64,000 nucleotides of DNA from Muscardinus avellanarius (taxonomy: Eukaryota; Chordata; Mammalia; Rodentia; Gliridae). The stretch's first letter is position 1. Every line of letters begins with the position of its first letter. Below the pieces are notes generated by a model that worked only from the letters and a program-made list of their open reading frames with translations, was not told where the DNA came from and made no database searches. The translations under genes were made by a program, and so were the position numbers. Of the stretch, positions 11,096 to 23,436 are shown in pieces. Location: the NCBI GenBank assembly GCA_963383645.1, contig OY726557.1, forward strand, positions 127,704,103 to 127,768,102. Direction: 5' to 3'.

Positions 11096-11850
11096 ATAAA
11101 AACAGTCAGGTTTGTTTGAGTTTTGACATTGGCTTAGTTCCTCAGTACAGATATTAGTTTCATACTCTGGACTCTTGGGAGAGTGAGTTAAATGCAATTA
11201 TAAGTAACAGTGGCATTCACATAAGGGAGAATTCAAGTTTTCATCATCTTCTTAAGTACTTGCAGGTGGGCGGGTGGAGTCTAATTCCAAGGTCTTCTAT
11301 TTGGACCTCACTTTACAATGTCCAACTATTTACATTATCAATCAATTCATCAGTGGTGCATATTCCTATCTGAACTTCTACCACTGGATAATAAATATAG
11401 TGCCTATAAAAGGGCTGCCCAAGTAATTGGCTGTTGTTCAATAGAGGAGTAAGCAGGGCATTTGCTGAAGAAGTAGCAGCCTTTGCTATCCAGAGAATAT
11501 AGGCAGCATATGGAATCCCATGCTGGGCACAAGATGACAAGATGTATCAGCAACATAATGGCAATGAAGAGGGACCTAGAATGGCCACTGTACCCAGACC
11601 ATGGGAAATGTCACAACATGCTTCCTTTCCTGTGCACCTATATCATCAAACACTTACGGAATTGCTTTTCATAAGGAAAAAATGTACAGTCGAAAGACAA
11701 CCTGAAAATGCCTTTATTGCATCTGAATACTTGATAAGCAAGTGAACAGCTAAGCTTTTTTAAAATTTATTTTTTCCTATCTTCTCCACGATAATAAGGA
11801 CGGTAAAACAATTTTTGAAGAGCAATCAACAAACATGTTTCAATAATGAA
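11096..11850. other. Unique DNA, nothing recognised
   Basis: No repeat family seen. Two overlapping 60-70 codon frames near 11480-11745 have no resemblance to known proteins and are probably chance. Confidence 0.4.
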
Positions 11851-12020
11851 AAGAGCAGGAATCAGACAAACTTATGGTGAACAGTGGATCCGCCACATAG
11901 CAGTTATGAGAACTCGGTCTACATAACCAGAAAAAGGATTCAGAAGTGCTTATCTCTCACAGATGCTGTGAGAGTTAGATGCAATGTACATGAAAGATGT
12001 TACGGCTGATGCATAAAAGA
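11850..12020 (+). repeat. Probable MIR remnant
   Basis: Scattered matches to the MIR core order: AGAGCAGGAATCAGACAAAC, then GCCACATAGCAGTTATGAGA, then GATGCTGTGAGAGTTAGATG. The last corresponds to '...gttgtgaggattaaatga...' in MIR. Very old and divergent. Confidence 0.4.
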
Positions 12021-13245
12021 AACCCAATTACTTTTAACTAAAGTTGTTATTTTTATTATTACTAGGAGGAAAGCATGAGAAATAATCTGCTGACTACACT
12101 GCTAATAAGGTAAAAGATCAGTTTTCAGGATCATAGCTCATGATAGAATGATGATCTCTGAGCAAATAGAGGAAGATATCCCTCAAACACCGGAAAGAAT
12201 ATGGAAATCCACTCGTCGATATGCTCGGAGTAAGAAAAGGTGAAGGAAGACTCAGATCCAACTGCAAAATTAATGCCGTGGAAAGCAAAGGGTGTGCCTC
12301 CTCGGCGGAAAAATGATTAAAAGATAATGGCTATGATAGAAACAACATTAATAAGACTCATATATCTCCATGGCAGACACTGTGCATTCTCACGCAACAA
12401 AGTATGGGTTGTTATTTTCACACACACATATACATTTCTATCAAATATGCTTTCTGTATGCACTGATTAGTATTTTGATTTTATCCTTTTTGTCCTCGTG
12501 AAAATACATATATATGTATCAAGTACATAAATACAAATATGTATGCATATATATGCATATATATATATTATATGATACACACACAAATACACATATAAAA
12601 TCTTATATCAGTTCGACTGCAATTGGTGAGTCTTGAGAATGACTACCATGTAGTGCTAGAGGAAGCACGGCATACTTAAGGAGGTGGGAGAGTTGGTCCA
12701 TGCTTTCTGCTACACGTATCGGTAGAAATCTGTTCCTGCAAGGTTGGAAGCTTGCTGACACACATATGAACATGGGTAAAGCAGAAATGAACAAACGTAA
12801 TAATTGGTGGAGAATGTTGCCAACTCTAAATCCTGCACAGAAATGTAATTAAAACATAGCAAAAAACAAAAAACAAAACAACAACTTCTCAGTGGGGAGA
12901 TAATAGCCCAATGGGCTATTTCAGTATCCGGATGGACAGCACTGGAGTCTGAATCTGCTAAAAGTGGAGCATCTTGTTAAAGCCATGCCACAATGTTCTC
13001 TTATTTTGTATTTTAAATGGAAGAGATCTGTGAGGATGAAACTGTTCCACCAATTTAATTCTGGCTACTAAGATAAAAATGGTTATTGTCATGAGAATGG
13101 CAGGGACCTTGGAGAAAGTAATCTGGTAATGCTTCAGGGAGCTTAGAAAGAGAGACTTAACTCCAGAACGGCAACATTAAAAATAATCAGAATGTGGACA
13201 CGGTGTAATCCCAAGGAAAGATACGTGCAAAATGATGGAATTTAA
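12020..13245. other. Unique DNA with AT-rich low-complexity patch
   Basis: Mostly unrecognised. 12500-12600 is a degenerate TATG/ATAT/CACA microsatellite patch. No genes seen. Confidence 0.45.
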
Positions 13246-13249
13246 AACG

Positions 13250-13436
13250 TTTGTTGTGGCACATACCTGTAATCCCAGTACTTGTGAGGCTGAGATAGGA
13301 GAACTGCAAGTTTGAGGCCAGCCTCACAAACTTAGCAAGACTCTGTTTCAAAATAAAAACCAAACAGGGGCTAGAAATTGGGGGTTGGAGGAAGAATGGC
13401 TTTGATTTTGATCCCAATACCAAAAAAAAAAAAAAG
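13250..13436 (+). repeat. SINE, B1-ID type, diverged ID tail
   Basis: B1 head (GTAATCCCAGTACTTGTGAG, GAGGCCAGCCTCACAAACTT), linker and a decayed tail (GATCCCAATACC) followed by a 14-nt A run. The first bases of the head are degenerate. Confidence 0.8.
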
Positions 13437-13554
13437 ATGCTGCAACTTAAGAGAGATGGGGTGATAAGAAAACTCAAGAAAAAATTCTATAATCAGAAAT
13501 TATTCTGAGAAAAAAGAGAGATCTACATCTTAATTACTGTAAAACTATAAACTG

Positions 13555-13850
13555 AGTTCCTAATTAGAAAGGACACATGTTGAATACTGAAGGGGGAGAA
13601 AGCATCAGAAGGAATACAGAAGAATAGCACTAGGCTGTAGGAGTAATGTTCCGTACCCTAAATGTTAAGATAGACGAACATTCATAAACATATCAATCAC
13701 TAAGCCAACCATGAGATAGAAGGAGAAAAAAGGGAATTTGTGGGAATTGGGGAAGGGCAAAATGAGTGATGTGTGCGTGTATGCCTCTACCATCTTGTAC
13801 CCCATTAAGATGTATGACTACAAGGCACGAATAAAAATGTTAAAAAAAAA
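13555..13850 (+). mobile_element. L1 3'UTR fragment
   Basis: CAATCACTAAGCCAACCATG, a G/A-rich block, TGATGTGTGCGTGTATGCCT and a final CACGAATAAAAATG match the end of the L1 3'UTR seen in reverse at 4311-4450 and at the ends of both composite units (36925-37060, 39500-39655). The 5' boundary is uncertain. Confidence 0.7.
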
Positions 13851-13989
13851 GAGACAGGTACTTTTAAAAAACAAAGAAATTTAAAAACCATCAGCAGCAA
13901 AAGATGTTAAGCATCGAAGGTATCTTATTCTAGGTATCTGAGAAAGCAGATCCTGAAAAAGAATATATTGGAAAGTGATCTCAAGGAGC

Positions 13990-14520
13990 AGGCACGGAAC
14001 CGAGAGTGTGAAGCATGGCAGGAGGGAAAGTCACGGGAGGGCGCGTCTTGGTCTTGGTCTCTGTCAGGCGGGGCTCACTGGTGTCTCCTGGAGAGCCATC
14101 GCAGGTGGGGCTCATGTCTGGCTGGCCTAGAAACCAAAGCTGGCAACTTTGTTCATCCACTCCCATCTTTCAGGGTTTGGGGTGGTGTCTCTGGTGTTAC
14201 TCCCCAGCACTTCTGGTCTGTGCTTGGGCTAGGACAAGCTGGCTGCTCTGAGGATCATAGTGGACCCTGGACAGGAGAGAGGGGGACTGAGCAGAGGGAG
14301 CAGGAGTGGGCTAGAGAGCTTCCTTGGAACTAACTCCTACAGCTGGAGGAAGGAGACCCAGAGAAGCCAAAGTTTGTTTCAAGAGGTTTGTGATCAAGAA
14401 GGGCAATGACTGCTTAATGATTCTGTACTTACTGCATGGGAGTGCAGAGAGGGAAAGCAAGCAGCTTAGCTGGACCCCAGCTTCCCTAGGAAGGGAGACA
14501 CGTGACTTAGGGAGATGAAA
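13990..14520. other. GC-rich unassigned segment
   Basis: Locally much richer in G and C than its surroundings, with a few CpG-containing words (GGAGGGCGCGTCTTGG). It holds overlapping open frames of 60-120 codons on both strands, none recognised. It could be an old LTR, a decayed exon or simply unique DNA. Confidence 0.35.
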
Positions 14521-14565
14521 CCATTAAGAATGTCCGGCTGGTGATCTCAGTTCCTTTTACTCTCA

Positions 14566-14606
14566 TCTTTTTTTTCTTTTTCTTTTCTTTTCTTTTTTTT
14601 TTTTTA
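14566..14606. repeat. T-rich low-complexity tract
   Basis: A run of T with interspersed C. It may be the residual tail of a lost minus-strand retroelement; no body is recognised next to it. Confidence 0.6.
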
Positions 14607-14819
14607 GCAGCAGAAGACACTAGACACTAAGAAAAAGGATTAAAAAGCAAAATATGAAACAAAGTGCACAGTATTTATGGAAACACTTCCATTTATAGTT
14701 GAAAGTAGTGGGGGAGGGATTTACATCATATATGAGCGATACCTAGCTTGGATACTTAGCTGACTGAAAGCAGAGAAGTTTCTCAGCTGTTTTCCTTAGC
14801 TGCTACCCTAAGACATCCT

Positions 14820-14915
14820 CCACATCTTGTTCAGTGCTGTGTCCCCAATACCTACAAGTGAGTCTGGCACATAGAAGGTACTCGATATCATTTAGTAAGT
14901 GATTATGCAATGAAT
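14820..14915 (+). repeat. L2 3'-end fragment
   Basis: GTGCTGTGTCCCCAATACCT followed by GTCTGGCACATAGAAGGTAC matches the conserved L2 3' end ('...gtgcctggcacatagtaggtgctcaataaa'). Confidence 0.6.
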
Positions 14916-15049
14916 TTACTGAGACACCATTGTTACATGACAACATTAAAATATATCTTGAAGACATAGGTAATTTTTAATATCATAATAAGTATCCAGT
15001 CATGAAAATATTGATCTTTGTAGGCTACACCCAGAGTATGGATTTTAGT

Positions 15050-16154
15050 TTTAAATTTTAACAAATAATTATAGAAATTGATTTTTATTCTAGCTCTAAA
15101 ATTCTTAAATCTAAAGTAAAGCAGGAAAATATCATGTGGTCACAATATAATAAAACATAACTTAATAACCGAACCTTAACAAACAAACAGAAATAAAATC
15201 CAGCAATTTGGTAATTTAAAACAGTCTTTTAAAAATCTATTAGGACAAAAAATCAAAGCTACAATGATAGGCTATTTAGAAAATAATAGAAATTTAAAAA
15301 CATTACTTATTATCATAGTGTGAGGAAGCCAAAAGTTATTCTGAGGCAATAATCTTAAATGTTTTCATTATTAAAATAATAATAAAATAAAAGGAAAATA
15401 GCAATCAACTGAATAAGTTAGAAAATCAACCACAGAATAGACATAAGGAAACAGAAGAGATCATGTAATAAGTACAAACAGATTTTTAATGAATCCAGAA
15501 ACAAAAGAATGTAACTTTTCAGTAAATCCTAGGGCTGCTTCTTTAAACACAATACAGCAATACAAATGCAAAAGGAAGAAGGCAAATCCAATCAAGACCA
15601 AAGAAAGGAAACAAAAATACTTTTAAATGAGGATATAATTGCAGATAATTTTAAGTAAAAAAATATGACTTACACATTATGTTAAGTAATTTTAAAACTA
15701 CATTTAATAGGTAACTTTACAGGGGCAAAAATCAAGGCACAAAATTGAGTTAAGTAAAAGAAAATTTGAATTGACCAATAATAAAAATAAAAGATCAAAA
15801 AATCCTCAATAATGGATCTATGATAAAATAATTTTACTATTAGAATTTCAAAGAGCAGATCATTACCATATACACAAAATTTTCTAAAGCATTGAAAAAA
15901 AAAGACAGCTATCTACTTTATTGTTTTAAGCTTGAATCCCACAAAAAGTACCTGTACAAGAAAGTTTCTGCCTAAAGGGGGGGGGGGTTCATTGCATATT
16001 GATGCACTGATGCAAAACTCTTAACCTATTAGAAAATCAAATTCAGTGTCATCTTCAAATAATGATCCACCATGACCAAGTAACTTGTCCTAAGATAAAA
16101 AGCTGGTTTATTGTCAGGGGGCATATAATTATATCATACCATACCACTAGGCCC

Positions 16155-16214
<60 letters not shown>

Positions 16215-16450
16215 TGAAAAGTTGCTATAAGATGCTTAATAATAATCAATATGCTTTCTAATTTCTCTCTCTGAGAAAAGCACAAACACATTGCAGAAAC
16301 TGGGCTTAAAAGATTAAGCCTTCAATTGTGAAAGGGTGTCTATTGGAAATCAACAGCTAATACACTTAATGGTGAAACACTAGAGGCAATCTCATTAAAA
16401 AAAAAAATAAAAACAACTCACGGCTACTGCCTTTACTACTTAACCCTATT
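15050..16450 (+). mobile_element. Ancient L1 ORF2 region, sense
   Basis: Heavily mutated but collinear with L1 ORF2. Around 15770 GAATTGACCAATAATAAAAA lies in the fingers region. At 16008-16090 GATGCAAAACTCTTAACCTA through CATGACCAAGTAACTTGTCC matches the segment encoding '...aifanriqqyi...itgdqvgf'. At 16345-16400 AACAGCTAATACACTTAATG matches the segment just past it. No frame survives. A (TC)n microsatellite sits inside. Confidence 0.6.
16157..16211. repeat. (TC)n microsatellite
   Basis: About 27 uninterrupted CT dinucleotides within ancient L1 sequence. The length makes it likely polymorphic. Confidence 0.95.
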
Positions 16451-16745
16451 TTTTTATCATTAGAAAATAAGATAGCAAGTGGCAGGAACAGGGGCAAAGA
16501 CAGGAGACAAAGACAGTAATATCAATAGACCTGGCAGAAGAAGAATTTTTAACTATATTCAGGTCATGGTATAAGTAAATTACATTCCGGGGTATGGGGA
16601 AAATAGAAACAATTGAGGAGCTGACTGTGATGTCCTTTGGGGAGTAGAGTTGTGCTAGAGGCTGACTGAGATATGTAAGTGCTGTCCTGGTACATAATAT
16701 GGAGATCAGGTGAATTTCAAAGTGCAAACTAGAAATACTGAAAAT
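16450..16745. other. Unassigned DNA between an ancient L1 and a SINE
   Basis: No repeat or coding resemblance found. The 120-codon minus-strand frame is open only by chance and runs into the SINE. Confidence 0.4.
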
Positions 16746-16747
16746 AA

Positions 16748-16936
16748 TTGGACGTGATGGTGCACACTTGTAATCCCAGCATTTGGGAGGCTGAGACAGG
16801 AGGATCACAGTTTGAGAACAGCCTCAGTTCCTACTTGGTGAGGTCCTTTGCAACTCAGTGAGACCCTGTTTCAAAATAGAGAATAAAAAATAGGGTATAG
16901 ATCGGAGGTAGAATGCCCCTGGGTTCCATTCCCAGT
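16748..16936 (+). repeat. SINE, B1-ID type
   Basis: Complete dimer with B1 head (TGTAATCCCAGCATTTGGGA), linker (AAAATAGAGAATAAAAAATA) and ID tail (AGGTAGAATGCCCCTGGGTT). Its 3' tail has become the adjoining (CA)n array. Confidence 0.9.
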
Positions 16937-16950
16937 AACACACACACACA

Positions 16951-17003
<53 letters not shown>
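16937..17003. repeat. (CA)n microsatellite at a SINE tail
   Basis: About 33 CA units with one TA interruption, directly after the SINE's CCCAGTAACA end. SINE tails are a common nursery for such arrays. Confidence 0.95.
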
Positions 17004-17014
<11 letters not shown>

Positions 17015-17157
17015 TTCCTGGAAATTTAAAAAATTTATCAGTGATCTGAATACTTAACAGAAAACAATTTAAAAAGACAATTTTGAGGTTTTTGTTCAAT
17101 AAATTTAGCTACATTGAACTTAAGTTATAATTAATTTTATTTTTAAAATATAAGATT

Positions 17158-17232
17158 ATCAGTACTTGGGAGGCTGAGATAGGAGGATCACAGGTTTAAA
17201 GCCTCTACAACTGAGTGAGACCTTCAGCTAAA
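17158..17232 (+). repeat. Partial SINE B1 head
   Basis: CAGTACTTGGGAGGCTGAGA through ACTGAGTGAGACC: only the middle of the B1 half, truncated on both sides. Confidence 0.7.
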
Positions 17233-17234
17233 CA

Positions 17235-17480
17235 AAAATGCTTTAGGATTAGTACATATTTTTATTTGTGGCTATTGTTTTAGAAAATCAATTATTTTGA
17301 CATATTTAATAATAATAATGTATAACATGTAAAATATGCAAACATATAATATTATGTAAAAGATAACATTCTGGCTATCTTTTTGTATACTTTGCAAGGG
17401 TGGGCTAGGAGTCGTAGGGTTTGCAGCGGCAGCAGCTGCTTGCAAACCAGGTTGTACGAGGTTAAGGCAGTGCAAGAGAA
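17235..17480. other. Unassigned AT-rich DNA
   Basis: No feature recognised. A short CAG/GCAGC-rich patch (17420-17445) is the only compositional oddity. Confidence 0.4.
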
Positions 17481-17645
17481 GGGGCAGGTTTGGGAGCTGG
17501 TGGGCAAATTGTGTGGTTTCTGCTGAACCTCAGCTTTTCCCTCTCTCAGTGGGGATAGTTACCTTTGATGGAAAGAATGAAGATTCACTCCTGGACACCA
17601 CCTGAGATAGTGCCTGGTACCCTGCGCCAGGAACGCTGCTGTCTC
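17480..17645 (+). repeat. MIR
   Basis: GCTGAACCTCAGCTTTTCCC, CAGTGGGGATAGTTACCTTT and GAGATAGTGCCTGGTACCCT lie in MIR core order ('...cctcagtttcctcatctgtaaaatggggataatagtacct...gcacagtgcctggca'). Confidence 0.6.
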
Positions 17646-17944
17646 TGTGGCTCAACTGGAAGACCCTAGTGTCCGATCAAAGGGCTGATGCCACCATCTT
17701 GATCACTATCAAAAACAAATAAGTAAAAGCTAAAGCAAATACAAACTTAACAAGTTGGAAAATAGCATAGAATGAAGTTTAAAAGATATGTGTATACACA
17801 TAGAAGTACATTCATATTTTAGGTCTATAATATAGATCAACATTTATATATCTCTATGTGTTTGTATGATATGTATATCCTATCCTATATAGATATATAT
17901 ATGTAAGATATTTGTATCTACCTATGTATGCATATATAGAACAT

Positions 17945-18554
17945 TGTTGTATGGCTTGGTCCTTCTGAAACTCATGTTGAAATATTTTTATACTTTTATC
18001 GGTGCATTATAATCCCACATCTTAATGCTACTCATAGTGGGCTTCCCTCCCAGACCCCTGACCCCACACAGGATGTTGGGATTGACGTTGGTATTCTCAC
18101 ATGTCTACATTAGTATCAAGGGAAGTGATTCCTTTGCTGATCCTCCCTGTCCCACCCCCTGCCCCTGGAAAGCCTCCCTCCTTCCGCTGGAGGTGTCTGG
18201 AGGTGGGTGTCTGGAGGTAGGGGGGCCTAGGTGGGGCTTCTAAGAGGTGACTATGTGACTGAAAGGGACTTGTTGGAGGGAATGAGTTCTCCTTCTTGTG
18301 GAACTAAATTAGCTCCTGTGAGAGAGGGTTGTTATGAAGCAAAACTTCCCTTGTGTCCTATCCCTTGTGTGTGCACCTGCTTGCCCTTTTGTCTTCTGCC
18401 ATGAGTTATAGCAATACGTTGCCCCCATCAGATACAGCTGTCTGACTTTGGGCTTTTCAGTTTCTAGAACCATGAGCCAAAATAAACCTCTTACCAGCAT
18501 AAATCACTGAGTCTCAGGTGTTCTTTTATATCAACAGAAAGTGGACTAAAATAA
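17945..18554 (+). mobile_element. ERVL-MaLR LTR, sense
   Basis: Starts TGTTGTATGGCTTGGTCCTT. It contains GAACCATGAGCCAAAATAAA (polyadenylation region) and ends near CAACAGAAAGTGGACTAAAA, the usual MaLR LTR order. Near the 5' end (17985-18075) an L1-3'-like TCGGTGCATTATAATCCCAC stretch and pyrimidine-rich DNA interrupt it. Diverged; no internal region attached. Confidence 0.65.
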
Positions 18555-18555
18555 T

Positions 18556-19500
18556 CTTTAAAAAAATCTTTAAAAAAAAAACAAGAGCTGTGTGAAAGCA
18601 GAATGAGGGAAAATTGGCCTGACAATAGTCCATCAGGGATATAAAAGGGAATCTATATATTTGGATGACTTTGGTTGTAGAATGAGGCTGATGGTGTAAT
18701 GTGGCTATAAAAAGTTCAATGCCAAAAGTTTATTTGTGGATACCATGTAGAAGTAATTCCCACTGTACATTTGAGACAAGTTTTGGAGCTTTTTTTTATT
18801 ATACGTTCTAGGGAACAAAGAACAATTAGAGCTAAAGAATGAGAAAAGTTAAGGCATAAAAATAATATAAAAGGAACTTGAACCAAAGAAACATAGAAAA
18901 ACAAAGAACTAGAGAAAGAAACAAAGCTATATTTAAACATCTAAAATATTTTCAATATTTTCATGTGAAAGAGGAAATAGATGTTCTTTCTCTTCAGTAG
19001 AAAGACCGACTATATCCAGTGAATGAAAGTTGAAAAAGGACATGTTTTTCCCATTTAAGAGATTGGAGAATGGTGGTAAGGAATTGGCATTTCACTGGTT
19101 GAGTTTGTAATATGTACAAGATATTGTCCTATTTATATACTCATATACACCTTAATTTCCAGTAGTTTATGATCTCCAAATATACTATTGTCATTCTGTT
19201 AAAACTCACAACATATTTTGTCAGGAATTCCACAGAAGATGGGATTTTATCTTTACTCTGAGCTCCTCAAATACCAAGAGTTTATAATTTGTTAGCTAGC
19301 AGTAACAGGGAGTGATGCTGGGAACAGGGTATAATCTCTCTCTGTGACCATAATCATAGAAAATAAGGTAGAATGAAAGATATACCCTTCATAGCAAGTA
19401 AAAATGTTGCTCCCTATTATAATTATATAAATCACATTTTTATCTTTTTGTATTTTAAGAAAGTATCACATGTTTAGTGCTTTATACTTAACAGGAGCTC
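18556..19500. other. Unique DNA, nothing recognised
   Basis: AT-rich; no repeat family, RNA gene or credible coding frame identified. Confidence 0.45.
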
Positions 19501-19516
19501 CCATCAAATTGAATAT

Positions 19517-19729
19517 TCTTTTTTTGTATGTGGTACTGGGGATGGAACCCAGGGGCTCTCTACCTCCGGGCTATACTTCCAGAGCTATTTTATATTTTAT
19601 TTGGAAACAGGGTCTCACTAAGTTGCTGAGAACCTCACTAAGTAGCTGAGGCTGGCTTCAAACCTGCATGATCCTCCCGTCTTAGCCTCCAAAGTGCTGG
19701 GATTACAAGCATGTGCTACTATGCCAGAA
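19517..19729 (-). repeat. SINE, B1-ID type, with target-site duplication
   Basis: Full minus-strand dimer (ID: ACCCAGGGGCTCTCTACCTC; B1: GTGCTGGGATTACAAGCATG). It is flanked by AAATTGAATAT at 19506-19516 and 19730-19740, so the insertion is intact. Confidence 0.9.
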
Positions 19730-19740
19730 AAATTGAATAT

Positions 19741-22370
19741 CCTTTTTGTGAGGCAGATTACTGCAGTCAGCTGCCTGAGGTTGGGTGTAGTCTTGAGATA
19801 GGCAACCAAGATTTGGAGCTTATTCTGTTCATTCAGAATACCTGATCTGTGGTCTCAAATGTCTAGACAATGAGGTATTCTTGAATTTATGTTCTGCTTT
19901 ATCTACATGTAATGTGCAAAAATCAATTAAAAAATTACACTGGGCAACTGCCCTTTTGTCTTCTAGGAGGAAAGGGATGGCATACTTTCCTAAGAGTCAC
20001 ATTTTATTTAGCAAAATATCGTGATCAGCACTCCATTTTCAAGAAAACAAAATGAAGAGACAGTTAAACTGTTTTTAATGAAATGCAACATTTATTTGAG
20101 GGAGCAGAAAGGTAAGGATAGGGGAAGACTGGTAAGAAAAAAACGATATGGGACTCAGCAATTTATCAGAAGCTCAAGTACATATGGCAAATGTTCCATA
20201 AGGAACTTAGGCACTCCACAAGAATTTTTTTTGACGATTGGGAAGGCTGAAGGAATTTTTGGAACACATATGCCTAATACAATTAATTTAAAAATTACTC
20301 TTTATTTTGCAGCAGCCCAAAACTATTTGCCACCCCGAACTGCTTTGTGAGCACAGGTTTAGGAAATAAAGGGATAAGGGGCTGTGTTGATACATGAATT
20401 ATCACTGGGAAAAAAACAGAGAATAGTCATGGGAGAGGATATGTAAGTTCAATGGGAAGAGTTAATTAAAAAATGCAGATAATCATGAGGAGGTACATTT
20501 CAGATGTGCTCCAAAGTCTTGGAGAGGATATTGGGCTTCTTATTAAAGATGAGAGCACTGGCTGAAGTTAATTTTATGTAAGTCTCAAAGGACAGGATGA
20601 ACTCAGCTGACATCTCAATTGAATATATAATTGCCTCAATTCTCTTCCTCGTGGTGCTTCTGTAGAAACATCTTGCAAGTCAAACTTGTGGGACAATTAT
20701 AAACATATCATCGTTATTCTCATGGCTCAGGCATTTTTATTTTAGTTTTCACGGAAAATCTCAAATCCACCATTTAATGTTAAAAACAGAAATGATAATA
20801 TGCCTATTAGATGTGTTTTTCCATCCAGAGCAACTCACTGGATATGACCCTTATGCACCACATGAGATTATTTAAGACTTGTTTCATAAATTGGAAAGAC
20901 CTGAATTTCTAATGGGGCACCATTAGCAAAGAATAGAATGATTCACAACTCACTATCACAAAGAACCCAAGCAAGATGCATGCTACTACCCTAAAGATCT
21001 CCTTCAGGTTGTGTGTTGGTAGTAAAAACAATTTCTAAATGAAAACCAGGTAAAATCCACTAGGTAAGTGGCCTCAGACTCTCCCATGGGCCAGGCCCTC
21101 TGATTCCTTCCTGTTACTGTCTGGAAATCTGACTTCAACAGCCAGGCTATATATTGGTAATTTGCTTCCTGTATTTTCTTTATTGATCTAGTACAACAGC
21201 ATAGAAACATGTCTCCAAATTACAGGAAGGGTGGAATTGACACCCTAACTGGCTTTGAGTGGTTCCTGCTTTACTAGACACAGAACTGTTTTTCTCCCTC
21301 AAGTTATTTGAATGTGAGCCGAGGTGTGAACAAGGCAGGAGTGAGAATCAATAATTAAGCCTGTTCTCTTTATACCCACTATGCTGGGAAATCCATTTCT
21401 TTTTCTCAGCCTGATTATTATTTAGCATTTATCCAATACCCTCAAGCCAGATCTCTACAGCACTGGAATAAACACTGCAGTAAAATGAAACAAAAACACA
21501 GATCTGAACAACCCACTTATCCTGCTCCACGAAGGTACTTTATGGTCTCCGAGCTGTCAAGTCCTGGAGGAGAAGGTTAGCATAGCATCAGAGGTGCCAT
21601 TTTTCTTACCTATTTTCTTGGATGTAAAATGTCATGCATAACTACTGAAAAAAAAAAAAACAGAAGCAAGAGCCTCCACAGAAATGTCTATTCCAATATT
21701 TGCGGTTGACCTTGCACACTCATAACCTCCCTACCCCCAGTGGTGAGTATTTCTGCCTCCAATGGACAAGACAGAACATCATAGTAAACAGAAATCCCTG
21801 CCACACACTCTTACACACAGCCTTCTGTATAGCATTCTGTATCTCGAGAACATTCCATAAATGTTGCTGATAGGCTTCCCAAGGATTACAGGATGGTGTG
21901 GAAATGTTCCTTAAAATGCAAAAGTAAAATCAATGCCTGAGAAAGAAGTGGCATTTATTTATTCTCTCGTGGCTGGCCAAAGAGATGCACTGGGAGCTCT
22001 AGTCTGAGTTTGCTGGTCCCAGGGCGATTGCCTTAATACAGTTGGGAGAAGTTAGTTATAGCTGGAGACAAGCCCTGCATACTCCACTTCTCTTTCCGTT
22101 ATTTCTCCCAAGAGGCTGCAAATTATCAGAAAAATAGAGACTCTTCCAGTGACTTCTTGTGCCTTGAAGTGGTACAGCTACAGCTCTGGGTATCTACTTA
22201 ATGACTCTGTACTGTTGCCAAACCATAGACAGATATTTTATCCCAAGAAGAAATGGGGCAATTCTTTATGTAATTCAGCTGTCAGTGGAGGTCATGTTAT
22301 CCTTTAGAGACCGAGTAATGTTTTTTGTAAAGCTTTTCACACTTGATGTTTAAATTGCCTAAAACCTCCC
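19741..22370. other. Repeat-poor unique DNA, 2.6 kb
   Basis: I find no transposon family here, which is unusual for this window. Open frames (the longest 109 codons at 20021-20350) have no recognisable homology. No promoter or splice pattern is convincing. Confidence 0.4.
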
Positions 22371-22985
22371 CATTTTGGTTTTGCTTTCTTGTCCTTTATT
22401 CTGTCTTCATCTTCCTGAAACTTGGTTTCCATTGACACCAACCTACGTAAGCCAAGTCACCAGCATTCTGCAGAGCTGGGCAGTTTTTCCCCGCAGCTCA
22501 CTGCTGAACTTACCTGATTCACCTTACCTCTTTGCCCATTACTCATCCTGTGCCCTGGGCTCCTTCTCCTTCTAAGCCCCCCTCCCATGTGATTGTGTTG
22601 ATTATTCACAGCGCCATTGTCTTCTCATTTGTCCATTTAATTGATGCTCTCATCTGTTTTCACTTCATTTATTTTTATTTTACTTTAGCCCAAAACACTT
22701 TGTCCTTCTTTCTTTCACAACAGTTTTGAGTTTCTTACTGGCATGTACATCAATCTAAACCATGCATCAAACGCACCCCATTCCAACCAAGCTCCTCATA
22801 TTTTCCAAACCCAGAGAGCAGCTGGTGATGCTGCACACCTCCCTTGCTCAGCCTCGGTAAGCTGAAAATATCTTAGGTCCTTCCTCTTCTCATCAAGCAA
22901 GAAATAGGCAGGCAGAAAGCCTGGCAACCTCACCTCAGCTATGTACTCTCCAGACTTTCCCTTCCCATGTGCTCCCAAGACACTT
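22370..22985. other. Pyrimidine-biased unassigned DNA
   Basis: C/T-rich plus strand with short open frames of 60-66 codons. No recognisable family, though an old L2 is possible from its neighbour. Confidence 0.3.
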
Positions 22986-23430
22986 GCCTAATTGGGGTCT
23001 ATTCAGTTTCATCTGAACTATTTAAAGAGCTTTCCAACTGGTTTCTTTGTGTTGAGTCCTTCAGTCTCTTATAAGTTGTCCTTCACACTGTCACAAAATT
23101 CGCTTGGAAAATTGTGTTCTGAGCATGTTGTTTGCCTGTTCCAAGCCTTTGCTGTCTCCCAACTACCTTCACAGGAAAAACAAAACTCCACATTGTCTGT
23201 CATTCACATCAGACCTTCAGTGATAGCTCTCACCCCATTCTTTCCCTGAAGCTATCTTAGACTATTTAATTCTTTCCAAACATATTCTGATTTTTTGGAC
23301 TTCTGTGTCTGCCTGAAATTCCTTGCCCTTTTCCCTAATTGTTATTCAGCTAGATAACAACCTTCCTAATAAGGCCCTAGATCTTTATATTGTGGATTTT
23401 ATATTTCTTCCTATAAAAACCTACAAAATC
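22985..23430 (+). repeat. Possible L2 remnant
   Basis: TGTTCCAAGCCTTTGCTGTC and GTCTGCCTGAAATTCCTTGC resemble degraded L2 3' sequence ('...tgcctttgcacatgctgttccctctgcctggaa'). Very diverged. Confidence 0.3.
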
Positions 23431-23436
23431 TTGATA

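Noticed and set aside
13968..14333. 121-codon plus ORF and overlapping frames in the GC-rich segment
   Set aside because: Low stop density follows from the GC content; several frames on both strands are open together and none looks like a known protein.
16824..17099. 91-codon minus ORF with Val-Cys repeats
   Set aside because: Translation of the (CA)n microsatellite.
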